The notes under the pieces are model-generated. The model saw only the letters and a program-made list of their open reading frames with translations. It searched no databases and was not told the origin of the DNA. From Artemisia argyi (Eukaryota; Streptophyta; Magnoliopsida; Asterales; Asteraceae), in NCBI GenBank assembly GCA_030686995.1, contig CM060693.1:121733228-121797227 (forward strand): DNA of 64,000 nt, given 5' to 3'. Both the position numbers and the translations under genes were made by a program. How positions within the stretch are numbered: position 1 is the stretch's first letter; each line of letters starts with the position of its first letter. Shown here piece after piece: positions 44,963 to 58,075 of this stretch.

Positions 44963-47900
44963 TGATGAGTGTGTAAATACTCATCATTTCTGTTACATTT
45001 AGACTGCAAAAATATATGAAAACACACAGGAATGCCTTAAAATACATAAAATATCCCTGGATTGTGTTTTTATGCAAAAGGATTGAAAACTGATGAAAAA
45101 CAACACATTTCACATAATTTACAGTTTCAGTACCTAAACTTTGAAAAATTGGCAAAACTAGTCCCTGGTAAATCAAAACATGAAAAATATCAAGAAAGGT
45201 CATTAGGGATTCATAAGTTGTCAAGTTTAGTCCTTTAAAGTTAAAAAAATTGCAAAATGACAACTTTAGTCCCTCAAGTTTCAAAAATGTCAAATATAGT
45301 CCTTAAGGTTTTGAAAATGGAAAAATATGAAAAATAAACCTTGCACTATTATTAAATGGCATAAATGGACCTTATGATAACTTTTGAGAAATTACAACTT
45401 CAACCCTTCAACTTTCAGAAAATTACAAGTTTGGTCCTTGGAGTTTGAGGAATTGGCAGAAAAGGTCCCTGGGTATTTTAAATGAAAATATTACATCTTT
45501 GGTCCTTGGGTTATTCATAAATGGCATAATTGGTCCCTATAACTACTTTGGGAAAGTTGCAAAATCAGCCCCTCAATTTTGTCCAAATTACAAAATTGGT
45601 CCTTGTTTATACCAACCGGACCCTTGGTATTAATAAACCAAAACCAAGCCTAGTCCAAACACAACCATCCAGCCCACCCACACCTTTCCTAGGCCCATAA
45701 TACAATCCAGCCCACTCCCTTTTAAACTAAAACCGGGCAAACCATGGTTACTGTTCATCTCCCTCACCCCCAGCCTCCTACCCAAAACCATGGTGGTTTT
45801 CCACCACCTCACCACCTCTCCAACTCATCACTTACTTCCACCTCACCCTTGCCACCTCCACAAACACCAACAGTGATCAATAAATGCTTCTCCACCATAT
45901 TTTTCTCAAATCCATCCCACTTTCCCTGTTTTTCTTCCAACTTGACCCATAGCCCATTCCTACTATCTCCTTTGTCCCCTGACACCTCCACAACACCCCA
46001 AATTTCTTTAATTGATCTTAAACTGCCCCAAGCTACCTTAATGACTTATGGCGCCAAAAGCCGTTTAAACGGCTGAGATCAAATTGACCCATCCAATGGT
46101 CACAAATTCAAGTGGGATATGGTCAGAAACGCATGGGGAGTCTCAAAAGCCTATAAAGAAAGCAGGGGAAGCATTGTGAAAGGATATCTAGTTTAATTTA
46201 GAAAAATGTATGTCGACTTAATTATGTTCTAATTTCCAGTGTAAAATTTGGCTTTCAAGTACTTTGTTTAGTGTTTTTCAGTGTATGTGAACCTATTTCC
46301 AATAATCAATTTCAGTTTTTATGTATGAATCCAGTTTATGCAATTCTCAAATTTCCAAAAATCTTATTCTACTTAAGTGTTGTTCTTAGTTGATGATTAC
46401 AGACTCAATAAGCTCATATAAGCTCCTATAAAGCTTACAAAAGCTTTTATTAACTTACAATTCAATATAGCTAAAAAAATCCACAAATACAAAATCAGTC
46501 AACAAAAGTCAACTGTGGGATTTGAATTTGATTTATGGGATTCAGAGTTGATTTGGAAGCATAAGAAAGCTTTGGATTGTGGTTTAGATCCTCAGGGAGG
46601 AATTAGGGTTCTTGGTTCTTGGTTTTGATACCCACAGTCACTAAATTGTAAGCCATTTTACCACATTTTCAAGCTTATTCACTTTACTTATTGTTGTTAT
46701 TGCTTGATTTTATTTAATCTGTGTTTATTTAGAGTTTTTATTGATAATACAATAATAAAAAAATAATAGTTGTTCATTAGTTTTAATAGTTGTTTAGTAT
46801 TTCATATTTTAGTAATATGTAGCTTGATTTTTATTTCTGAGTTGTAGTTGTTGTTGTTGGTATATTTGGACTTAAACAGGTTTATATAAGCATAATAAAA
46901 GGTTTTGTGTTAATTGTATGGTTTAAATCAATTGTTTGCTTTGAAAAACCCCACATCAGACAGTTAAGGGAGTGTTTGGAACAGGCTAGTGAGCTAAGCT
47001 CTTGTTGTTGTTTGGTGTTTATTTGTGTTTCACTAGATTGCAGTAGTGAGATTTAGGTCAATTAAGGCATAAAATTGTGGTCTCATACACCTAAAGTCAA
47101 AATTATTATCTATACCTCTTAACAGTTAACTGTTATAGGAATTGAGGACCAAATCTCACCATATCATCACATAAGTTTGTCATTTAGCTTAATTTAGCTT
47201 AATCTTAGCTTATAACAACTTATTTAGTAAGTAGGATCAATCAGAAGTTCACATAAGTCAAAGTTAGCTCATAAATTAAAAAGTCAAAAAGTTATATGGT
47301 CAGAAATCTCCAATATGGCATGAATTTCTATGATTTTTGTGTTATGATCTAGGATTTGAAACTTATTGTGTGTGTAATCTACCAGCTTAACTTGAGTTTC
47401 CTGCATCTATTTCATTTTTGAGATTTTTCTTGTGCAAGTTACACCCATCCAAAAACACTTGCAGGGGAAGAAGCTCCCCTGCTACACAGATCACCATCTC
47501 ACTACCACCACTTTGGTGGTAGTTTGTGGCCACCCCAGTGGGTCCCACACTCCACTCTTTGGTTTTCCCAACCCCCCTCCTACCAGGGTTCATACTTTGA
47601 CCCTTTGTTTGACCTGTGCATCAGTGGACTCCACTTGGAATTGCCCTCAATTCCTGTCCCATTTCTGACCCAGAACCCAAATAAGCAATTGCTTATTGTG
47701 GCTTTTTAGCTTATCCCATGAGCTTATTTTATCAAGTCTAGCTTAAAAGTATCTAAATAACTCAGAGGAACCAGAATATACCTTGTGGACCCCACACAAG
47801 CTCATTTGAGCTCATTTCTTGGTTTAGTCAAACTAAGTCAACTGTCAAGGGTAATAAGCACTCACAGTGCTTATTCTGGGTTTCCAAATTAATTTTGTTT

Positions 47901-49271
47901 ATAAAAGTTTCTTATTTTAAGTATTTTATTAGTTCTATAAAAGAAAAAACAGAAAAAGCCAAACTTAATTATAGTGATACCTTCTATTTAATAGAAATTA
48001 TCTATTTAATTTTCTTTTTAGCTTATTTATAAGCACTTCTGCTATTTTATATTTTTATTAAATATCTTTTATATTAAAGTACTTTTATAAATTTTTCCAG
48101 ATTCTTCCTTTGTCATTTAGTAATATTTATATTTAATATTAGTTTAATTAATTATTAATTAATAAATAAGAATTAAATAGCATAATTATATTTTATAAAG
48201 TACCACCTAGTTTTTATAATTTTTCTAGCTTTTATATGAGGTAATACATTTTTATAAATTTTTCTAGAATTTATACTGTTCATTTTCTATTTTTAATAAT
48301 ATAATTTGTTTAATTGATAATTAATTTATAAATAGAATAACAATTAGTAAATTAGTTTAAAAATACATAAAATAAACTTTTTATAAATTTTTAGGATTCC
48401 TGTGATGGTTAATTAGATTTATAAAAATTTTCTTAATTATCTAAGTATTTTTAGTATTTTTAATAATTTAAATCAATATAATTAGTTAAATAATAATTAA
48501 ATAATAATTAATTAATAATAATTAGATAAATAGTGTGAAAAATATAATTTTAGTTTTAAAATAAGTTTTATAATATTTTAGACTTTTAGAAATTTTAATT
48601 TTATATTTCTAGACTTATTTTACATTTTTCTATTTATTAGTGAATTACTAACTAATTAAAAATAGTTATTAAATAATAATAATTAATTAAATAGTTATAA
48701 AAATAATTTTAATTTTCTAATAAGTTTAGGATTCCAAAAATATAATTTTCATATCTGTGGGAGTTTTATTTGACAGAATTCACGTTTAACTTTTGTACGT
48801 TTACGTTTACTTAAATATAAACGTACATTTTATATCTTTTTACATTTTTTAGGTTTTATTAACTTCTAAATAATTTGGTAATTATAAAATAAATATTTTA
48901 AATTTATTTAATTTGCATTTTAGCCCCTAAGGCATACAAATTACCACTATAGTTAAAATCGTTTTTGTTGTTTATGTTTAAATATTAAACGTATACGTTT
49001 ACCAGTTCCTTTTCATTTGTACTTATCTGATTTCACGTATTAGTTGATATAGCTTATTAAAGCTATTCACACTTATATTTCAGTAGTACAAACACTTAAA
49101 CCCTTTTCTTGTTCAAATAACCTGATCTCAAAGTCATTTTCTTTCAGATTTCACGCCTCGTTGGGATTTAACGATTGGGGGAAACACTACACTCCACGGA
49201 GTATTGGTTTAGACTGTTTGACTTGTTGACCATTACTTGGTTAATATTATCTGACTGTCTGAAGCCAATCA
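44963..49271 (+). repeat. 3' LTR of the Athila-type element
   Basis: 4309 bp with the same ends as the 5' LTR. Followed by the ATACT duplication and then the interrupted SIRE env-like ORF. Confidence 0.92.
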
Positions 49272-49276
49272 ATACT

Positions 49277-51360
49277 CATCAGTAAAGCATAGACCTCTTT
49301 CAAGGACTTCAAACACGACATTCTTCATGAAGGTGATTCCTTCAGGAAGGGACCTGTCACAATCTAATCCTAGGACCTTGATCTCATGCTCTAACTTAAC
49401 TTGCTTCCTTTTCCTTTTGGAGACCTTTGGTAGGGCAGTTTGAGTAGATGGAGCTGGAAGCAGAGAGGGAATGCCAAGAGCTTCAGGCATTTCCATCAGT
49501 CTTTCATACCTGAGCTGCAGTGATTTCAAGAGATTAGGAACCACCACATTCGACTTCTTGGAGATGATTGGTCGTAGCTCATCCAGCTCAGAGATGCCAA
49601 AGTCAGCGAACCTGAATTGATCATGGGTGTCCATTAATCTTTGGTCAGGTCCTCTGAAGATAGTGACAATTGCAGGCTTGGTGTTGCTATGGATTTTGAT
49701 ATCAGTGATGGTTTCAGGTATCAGCCTTTCTTTTATCACCCAAGTGTACCTTTCAATCCTGGTCTTTCTGATCTGAGCGTCCTTCCTGAGCTTTTCTTCT
49801 CTTTGCTTTTTCAGGGCGCTCATCTCTTCTTCCTGAGCCATTTTGAAGGCAGCTCCAGCTTGCTCAGTAGCCAATGTCTCAGTGTCCAACCCAATCTTCT
49901 CCGCCTCTTCATGAACTACTTTTATGAGTGTGGATTTGCTCATTTTCTCTTCCTCAGCCATCTTTTTCAATAATTCATCTCTCTCCATGTAGGCCTGAAT
50001 TTCATCACCAGTGAGGAGACGGATTACCCCATTGATTTCAAATGGTACTCTGACTGGTTCATCAGGGTCCTGTCTGACAATAGTGGAGGCAGGCTTCAGC
50101 ACTGTTACTGGTTCAGGAGTTGTAGCAATGCTTTTGCCTCTATCCTGCTGATGAGATGAGGAAGCAGGTTCATCTTGTGGTTGAACAAACGAGATGGGAG
50201 TAGCCTCGGTGACATGCTCCCCCTCAGTGTGAGAGGGCTCAGCTTCATTTTGAGCTTCAGTGTGAGGGGCATCAGTGACATTCTCCCCCTCAACTGTTGC
50301 CTGAGCTGAAGTGATGGCAAGAGTTGGAGTGATTGATGCGGAGGTAGAGGAACTTCTGAAGGCCTGGTAGATTTTAGTCATCATGGACTTGATGTCTGAG
50401 GTGTTGAGACTTTGGCCTCAAGGGATGCCTGAGTATTCTCCATTGCAGACAAACGAGAACCAAAGCTCCAAGCAAGAGAGGCTGACTTCTGGGTCTGAAC
50501 AGCCACTGATTGATCCAGAGCAGCAAGGGAGGTTTTGACAGATTCCACTGAGCTACTGAGAGCCTGAAGATTGAAGGACTTCATCAGGTTGAGTAACTCA
50601 GTTAGATGCACAGAGTTGAGCTGATAAGTCTCTGATGCCTGAAGGAGCTTCCTGGTGAGTTCAGGATCATCCTTAACCAATTCTTGAATGGACTGAACCC
50701 CAGTGTTCAGTTTGGTGAGAGATTCAAGGAACTGGTTGAGTTGAGAGACCATCTGTGTCAGGGAGTAGGTAACTAAGGAATTCTGTTCCCTGACATCTTC
50801 ATTAAAGTCTTCAACAACATCTTTGAGGTTGAAATAATGAATCGCCTGCTCAGTGTGCATGTCAAACACTTCATCAGTGACCCCCCTGAACAAGGCATTG
50901 GTTGCCTTCTTGATGAACTTGGTAAAAACCTTCCCAGTGAGAGGAGCTTGATCATCATCTGAGGAATCTGACTCGGAGTGAGGTTCATCAGCATCAGTGT
51001 CAGAGGGTTGAGGAGACTGAGGGATTGGTTCAGGGACTGTCTCCTCAACCACCATTTCATCTCCGGCTTTAAAAACCTCCTCGTCACTGTGGAAGTCATC
51101 ATCTGAGAATAAGGCTGCCTGAGCAGCCATGGACTGAATCTGCAAAACAAGTTATCCGGCTCCTCTTCATAAGAAGATTTACCTTTGTTTTGGCTAGGTC
51201 CTGAACCCTCTAATCCAGTAGACTGGGTTTTATCTACCTGGTCCTTAGAGCCAGTTCCCAAGTTGTGGGCACCTCCAGGAGTGGTTAAGGGTTCCAGATT
51301 AGTATCAAAGATGAAACACACAGTTTGAAAAGAAAATTTGTTCTTGAAATAATTTTGCAA
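49277..51360 (-). pseudogene. SIRE env-like ORF, N-terminal and central parts (frameshifted)
   Basis: Three overlapping minus-strand frames make one decayed ORF: 51,360 to about 51,130, then 51,145-50,381, then 50,384 to the insertion junction. Single-base shifts occur near 51,140 and 50,400. The protein is acidic and Ser/Glu/Pro-rich at first. It then has long helical stretches with coiled-coil spacing (SQLNQFLESLTKLNTG, IQELVKDDPELTRKLL), and later a basic KRKRKQVK patch. No signal peptide or convincing membrane span was seen, so 'env-like' refers only to its position after pol. The last frame continues across the Athila insertion at 33,816. Confidence 0.7.
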
Positions 51361-51732
51361 GAGTTTGGTATGTTTTGAAAGCGTGTGTGTGTTTTTTTTG
51401 TAGGGGTATTTATAGGGAATGAATTAGGGTTAAGCTATTACGGATATCAAAGCGTTTTGATATAAATTCAAAATGGGTTATAAAGTTTGTTTGATATCCG
51501 CATTAAATAGCACGATTCCCATTACCCCATTTTTCTCTCAACATGATGGGATGAATAGTTGTGTGGCTCTACAAAAGGCGCTTTTTGCAGAGTGATGTCA
51601 TCACAAATATTTGTGTGTGAGGGAGCATTTAATGCTCAGTGGTATTGGTGAGGAAGATGTAGGGGCCCAAGATGTGGATGCTAGTTGTGTAAGCGACATA
51701 TATTCCTATATTTAATAGGAATCAGTTACCTA
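51361..51732 (-). other. SIRE spacer between pol and env-like ORF, left part
   Basis: Non-coding. It continues at 61,570-61,712 on the other side of the inserted element. No other feature. Confidence 0.6.
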
Positions 51733-51737
51733 CCTGG

Positions 51738-54700
51738 TGTAACACCCCCAATTCATGGTTGCAGCGGAATTCAAACTGGGTGTTACTTGACGGCACAATA
51801 GTCACAATGATAGAAAACGAACTCCAATTGAGTCGTTTTAAAAGATTTATCATTCAAATTATATAAATATCAGAGATTACAAAATGAGGTCCCAAATGGT
51901 TCCATGTTTACAATTTACATGAAATGAGTTTTGAATGATAATAAAATTTATAGCCCTCTTGAGTATCCGTGTCCTTCAGTGCCATCCTTGATCGTCATGA
52001 ACCTGAAATACATGCTTGAGAGGTCAACACAAAGGTTGAGTGATATTCATAGAGTTTGTTTAATGTTTGAACACAATATGTTGGTAGTGTGAGCTATAGA
52101 CTCACACCAATGTTTGGAAAACAAATATGGGCCACGTTGTTACACGCCCGGAACAGTTATTATCAAATACTAAGCTTATGACACCAAAACGTTAACGTGT
52201 ACCAATATCAATCGGCGGAGTTATCCCGGTAGGTACTTTGCCGTCATACCTAATGTCTCAAATATTAATGCATTTGTTTGAACTTAGTCAATACAAATGG
52301 GATTCGTCAATCCCAATAGGCCTATTCACAATATTCGCGCTCACTTGCAAGTAACCCTCGCAAGTGATTAAATGGTTCATAATATGGGATCTCGGTTTGG
52401 CAAGGATGGTACTTAGTGATAATAAAACAATCAGGCAAGCATACAATTTAAAAACATTGTGCTCGGTTAAAAATAGCATGTATTCCCCCCAAGGGTTTGT
52501 AAAACAATGAAGTAATGTAAAGTGGGGCTCTGAACTCACCTTAAGTAAGATAGCAAGTAATGAATGTAACGGTTGAATCGTGAAGGTTTCTACGAGCAAC
52601 CTATAATTGAATGTCGCGACTTAGGACTTGAGTAATGAATATAACGTAGTGCCTATATATATATCTTGCATTTATAGTCCATGATGTGGTATGATGTATA
52701 ATGTAAGTCTTTGAAAGAAAAGATTCATGAAACATGTATGTTTTGTATATCGTTTACTACCGTTCGGGCCGACATAATTCAGAAGTCATGTTAGTAAGTG
52801 TTCGAGGAGCCAGGACACTTTAACTCGTAAATCCACAACTCAACTCGACGGCTTACATAATGAACTCCTCACATGAGGCTCCCTACTATTGTAGTAGTTG
52901 ATGAAATATATAGATATAAGTTTTGATCCGAAAAGTTACATGTCCGATACTTGAATAAACTTAGGAAAGTTTATTTGTACATGAAGATTGTTATTAGGGG
53001 TAGTTTCATAAGTCTTGTATGGTCATTTCCTCTTTGTAATATCTCATGGTTCCTTTAGATGAAGTAGATCCAAATTGTATGTTCAAGTTATCGCCAACTT
53101 CTCTAGTTCATGTATTTGCCTTGGTAAGCTTGTATGGTCATTTCGTTATGGCCTAGCCATGACCTTTGGTCATTGTTCCATGGTCTTGAGACTCAACCTT
53201 GGCTCTAGCCATGGTTGTGGTCTTGATTATAGGTCATAAGACCTCTTGTTCCTTTCAAAGTATAACCATAATCTTGTGACTTTCGCCTAAAAATGGGCTG
53301 TTTAGAATTTGAAGAATTTTATCACTCCGAAAGTGTTTTTAGGTCTCGAGCTTCTTTATTCTTGAACGAAAACGGCGTTCCGGACAACTTTCGTGTTTTA
53401 ACTTTTTGATGAATCGGACCAGAAGTGGGACTTTCAAAACCCAAATTTGATCAGAATGGTATTTGGCAGTTTGCCGCAAAGTTTTGGTAACTTCAAATGG
53501 GCGTAACTTTTGACTCGTATACTCGTTTTAGGTGGTTCAAATTGCTATGGTTTCCTTGTTAAGTCCTCTACTGTAATATGTAATGATCCAACATCATATT
53601 TTTACCATTTTGATCAGGTCTTACCAAGAAAGTCACTAGTTTACTTGTTTTAGTAACTTATCTTGTCAATCAATAACAATAACTTGTTTTGCTCACTTTT
53701 ATACATCATGGACATAACTACAAGACATAATATAGCAAGAATAACATGTAAATAACATGAACATGATTATTTAACAAGAATCAAGTTAGGGTTTGGCTCA
53801 CAACTTTTGGCTTTCAAAGATGAAAGGAAGTTAACATGTAAGGATAGGACTTTGATAGACTTGCTTCAACCCACTTCACTTCATGCAATCTTTCTACTCT
53901 TGTAATCTTGAAATAGAGATGATGAAAATTGAGGTGACTTGAGTGGATTCAAACTCAAGAGAAATCACCAAAGTTTCTAAGGATTTGAAGTAGTTTTGAT
54001 GAATCAAAACTAAACTAGGGTTTATGTATGGATATTGCACTTGATTTCTTGGATGGAACTTGAAGTAAATGAGCTAAGGATGAGATGATGGTGTGTTTTT
54101 ATGTGTGTGGGTCGTTGGAATGGCCAAGGAGGGGAAGGAGAGGCATTTATATGCAAATGAGGAGGTTACATTGTTGACTAGTCAACACTTGGAGGCCAAG
54201 TTGAACACATGTTCACATCTTAAGGCTCCTAGCATGAGATTAAGACACACAAGGCTGAATTCCCCCCCCCCCCCCTAGGTAGGTTCCTAAACTTGGGGGA
54301 CAAGGTGTGGACTTTGCTTGGTATTATCCTAAGTATTAGGAAGAGTTTTGACTCCGGGAAATGACAACCGTAAATGATTAGGCCTCAAAACGTAAAACCG
54401 GGTGTCGTAAAATTATGGAACTTTAAAGTATTGTTAGACATGTCCATATGTCCCATAATAAAATATAAAATGAGTGGTAGGTTCCATTTGGGTGGTAAAA
54501 CCCTGCTAAAAACTGGAAACACGGGTCTAAAACGCGTAATACGTAAAACGTACGAATATTGCGTAAAATTGAGAAAAGTAAAATGTTACTTTTCTAATGT
54601 GATAAAAATGATTTAAAATGACTTATAATGTCTAGACTGGGCTCAGTCTAGTGTCGGTTGGTATTAAATGTCTTTTAGACATCAAACCGTAAGCCTAAAA

Positions 54701-55227
54701 ATCAAGGAATGACTTATAACATCAAGGGATGATTTTTGGTCAATGGAGGAGGGAAAAATATGTTGACTTTTTCTAATAAGTTGAAAACTCAAATCGTCTT
54801 AGAAAAACGTTTTGTGGTCTAACGGTTAATCGCCCATACGGTTAAGCGTGCTTATGCGAGAGTAGTACAGGCTTGGGTGACCTGCCGGGAAGTCTTTGGT
54901 CATATTTTTCTCAGTCACGATTAATTCTCAAATAAATCATGAGTGTGTCAAACATTATTCTGATGCGGGGTCACTTAACGCGGTCGAGTTTCGTTGTACG
55001 TAGAATTTCTGAATGACGTTTTACCCTAAAACGTGTAATTCCTTAATAACTTTCACGAAAATGATCTGACGAATGTCAAACATTTAATTTGCCATGGAAA
55101 TGATTTATCACTCGAGAATATCAAATAAAAATCAACTTTCGGGAAAGTTTCAGGAAAAATGAATAGTAAAAGTGAATAGTGAAATTTTCCGGGAATGGTA
55201 ATTAACCTGAAATTGCGAATTGTTACA
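51738..55227 (-). repeat. 3' LTR of the non-coding element
   Basis: 3490 bp. On the minus strand it starts TGTAACAATTCGC and ends TTGGGGGTGTTACA. Contains a C14 run near 54,261. The short ORFs (such as 52,288-52,599 and 54,374-54,616) recur in the other LTR and have no family resemblance. Confidence 0.92.
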
Positions 55228-55397
55228 GTCTCTACCCCTTACGGGGAACTTCGTCCCGAAGTTCTTTGTGTGCCATATGTTGGAGTGGTGTCGATAAAGA
55301 TGTGTGGTTACTTATGAGGACCAAAGTCTGGAATTACTAGTGATGTAGTTTGATTTGTCTCAGAATATGGTGTGTCAATAGAGATTGATAACATGGT

Positions 55398-55640
55398 TGA
55401 ATTTCAGTAGAGATCCATATAATAGTCGAATATCAAAGAAAATTGATATAGCAGTCGATTATTAATAGAAATTGATATAGTAGTTGTACAGAAATTTGAT
55501 ATAGTTAAATATCAAAATGGAAATTGATATAGTTGTCAAGTATCAATAACAATTGATATAACAGTTGAACAACAATAGCAATTTACATAGGAATCCAATA
55601 AATGGAAATTGATATAGTAGTGGAATATCAATGGAAATTG
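55398..55640. repeat. Degenerate minisatellite, gaaattgatatag units
   Basis: About eight irregular units of 25-32 bp with core gaaattgatatagtagt followed by a short caatatcaat-like linker. Confidence 0.7.
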
Positions 55641-55750
55641 GGATAGTAGTTGCAATCATAGCATAGTAGGTAATCGGTTGTTGTACCTAGTGTTTATGTC
55701 ATGGTTTGAAGCGATGTCGGTGAAAAGATAGGATTTCTTGTGGCGAATAT

Positions 55751-55858
55751 AATGTAGGTATCATGCCATACCCGAGCAATGTAATGTAGGTATTATGCCA
55801 TACCCGAGCAATGTAATGTAGGTATCAAGCCATACCCGAGCAATGTAATGTAGGTTGA
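55751..55858. repeat. Minisatellite, 32-bp unit
   Basis: The aatgtaggtatcatgcca / tacccgagcaatgt unit starts at 55,751, 55,783, 55,815 and 55,847 (last one partial). Confidence 0.85.
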
Positions 55859-57139
55859 CTTCATACTTATGTTATTTTGGATACAAATAAGCCCACTTGT
55901 TTATAATTCTTTATTTACATAGAGAGGCATCCCAAACAATGTAAATAGAGGAATATAAACTTATGGTTCGGTGATTTACAATTTCTTTATTTAAATGAAA
56001 AGGCATCCCAATCCATTCAAATAATTACAAATCATCCTACTTAAGAATTCCCAACCCAACATTCATACTTAGCCGGTGAGTTACAAGGTAGTGTATTACG
56101 AGATGACACTGGTGTAGCAAAAGTACAAGATGAATATTCAATCTTGTAAAGCTGATAAGGGTGCTTGTGGTGTAACTAAGGATGATTTGAGCTTTAAAAG
56201 TGCATCAAGATCTGTTAATGAGCTTGTGTTTGTAACGGTTGTGAAGATAATGATGTGATATGTTGAAGAACAAAAGTGTGTAGTGTATGCTTAACATTAA
56301 TACTCTTAGGTATAGATGTTGAGTTTGCTTTAAAAATCTTAAGAGATTTTAAAGGTTTATGATGGAATGGTATCCTTAGGACCTAAACAGGATAGTACTT
56401 CTACAGGATGAAGAGAAGATTTGATAACTATTCCAAGATAGTAGTTCGGATTATCTCATAAATGAAAAATTTCAAGAATGAAATTAGGTAGTACAAATAA
56501 GGTGTTAAAATCTTGTTGAGTGGTAAGACACTATCGTGTCTCTAGATTGTTTTAATGTATTTTGGTGGTTTATCGTGTTCATGTAGGAAATCAATCTAAA
56601 CATAACTCTAGTACAACTACTCTCAGTATTTGAAAATTCTAAGTCGAATATAGTTAGTCAGACTATATTCCACTGTCCCTAGGTTAAATATAGGTGACTA
56701 GTCTATATTTAGCCAAGGTTCGATAAAATTTTCAAATACCTAAACTAGGTATACTTTTGATATGTCCGTTGCTTTCGGGAAACTGTCCACTAAACAAAGG
56801 CGATGTCAAACCCTTAAGTTGCAAGTCCCGTCCATACAAGACTTGTAACGTATGTTTTCATATTCCATTGCATAGAAGGTAGTAAGGGTAGATACGTATG
56901 GAAAGGAAATTTTAAGTAGTTCTAAAATAGAACATACTTGGCCAGGATCACGAACTTTTAATAATGAAGGTTTCATAAGAAAACTTTGATGAATGTAGAG
57001 AAAGTTCAGCTTTTGTCGATGATGGATTAGTTTGTCCTTTAGAAATCTCATATTTCTTGTTTTGAAATCGATAGATTGTGACGGGTTTTTGACATCATAA
57101 GAAATGATATTGATGATGTGATGGAATAATTCTAGAGAC

Positions 57140-57520
57140 CATTTGCACAAAACACAATGTCTCGGAAGTAGGTTAGACCATTGTGCAATTCACAATGTCT
57201 GGGAAGTAGGTTAGGTCATTGTGTGACTCAAAACATCTGAGAAATGATTAAGACCATTGTATCATACAATGTTTTGGAAAATGAATGAGACCATTGTATC
57301 TCACAATGTCTTGGAAAATGAATGAGACCATTGTATCTCACAATGTCTTGGAAAATGAATGAGACCATTGTATCTCACAATGTCTTGAAAAGTGAATGAG
57401 ACCATTGTATCTCACAATGTCTTGAAAAATGAATGAGACCATTGTATCTCACAATGTCTTGGAAAATGAATGAGACCATTGCAATCAGTTACAATGTCTT
57501 GGACATATAATGTTGGAGTA
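57140..57520. repeat. Minisatellite, 37-bp unit
   Basis: Core units of gagaccattgtatctcaca plus atgtcttggaaaatgaat are spaced 37 bp. About six regular copies lie between 57,250 and 57,490, with diverged units on the left. Confidence 0.85.
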
Positions 57521-57626
57521 GGAACATGATTGGGAGAGTGTGGCTGTGCCGAAATGCCTTAGAATAGGCATACACAGATATGTTTAGTCCATTGTTTAGA
57601 TAAATGATTGAAAATAAACCGAGTTT

Positions 57627-57930
57627 ATATATCAATATACTAATATGTTCATGTAGCATAAAATGCCTAGTGTGTATATATCAATATACTTATATGTGTT
57701 CATGTAGCATAAAATGCTTAGTGTGTATATATCAATATACTTATATGTGTTCATGTAGCATAAAATGCTTAGTGTGTATATATCAATATACTTATATGTG
57801 TTCATGTAGCATAAAATGCTTAGTGTGTATATATCAATATACTTATATGTGTTCATGTAGCATAAAATGCTTACGGGGAAATGCTCAAAAGAGGTATATA
57901 TATGAATATACTAATATGTTTGTGTAGCAT
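57627..57930. repeat. Minisatellite, 51-bp unit
   Basis: atgtagcataaaatgc recurs at 57,651, 57,702, 57,753, 57,804 and 57,855, with a diverged unit near 57,915. Because 51 is a multiple of three, both strands show periodic ORFs that are artefacts. Confidence 0.9.
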
Positions 57931-58075
57931 AACATGCTTACTAAGTCCATAATCGTCTGGAGGATGGAAGACACGGAGAGCGGAAGGCTATAAAAATGGT
58001 TTTGCTTGTAGTTGTAGTTATAGTTTAGGTCTCAATTAGACCCGTTTCTCTATAACCATGGCTCTGGTACCAATC

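Larger units (their letters stand above)
33822..49271 (+). mobile_element. Athila-type Gypsy retrotransposon, complete, decayed
   Basis: 15,450 bp with two LTRs (33,822-38,139 and 44,963-49,271), an aspartate-tRNA-type PBS, one gag-pol region and a polypurine tract. The target duplication ATACT lies at 33,817-33,821 and 49,272-49,276. Gag type, protease DLGASINLMP, RT FMDDF and the tRNA-Asp PBS fit the Athila lineage. No env-like ORF remains between pol and the 3' LTR. LTRs differ at about 21 places in the first 1.4 kb (about 1.5%), pointing to a fairly recent insertion. Confidence 0.93.
55228..58075 (-). other. Internal region of the non-coding element, PBS to PPT
   Basis: No gag or pol. 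On the minus strand it runs from the PBS (58,072-58,056, tggtaccagagccatgg) to a polypurine tract (aaggggtagagac) at the 3' LTR. At least four minisatellite arrays (near 55.4, 55.75, 57.2 and 57.65 kb) fill much of it. A 114-codon minus-strand ORF at 56,806-57,150 shows no recognisable family. Confidence 0.8.

Noticed and set aside
51130..51195. Possible 43-nt intron in the SIRE env-like ORF (gtaaat...ttgcag)
   Set aside because: Too short for a plant intron, and splicing would not restore the downstream frame. A one-base shift explains the break better.
52288..52599. 103-codon ORF identical to one at 58,626-58,937
   Set aside because: Same position in both LTRs of the non-coding element, with no domain or composition typical of a gene.
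57604..57927. 107-codon plus-strand ORF and its minus-strand partner with repeating Cys/Tyr units
   Set aside because: They read a 51-bp minisatellite whose unit is a multiple of three. The periodicity is that of the DNA repeat, not of a protein family.
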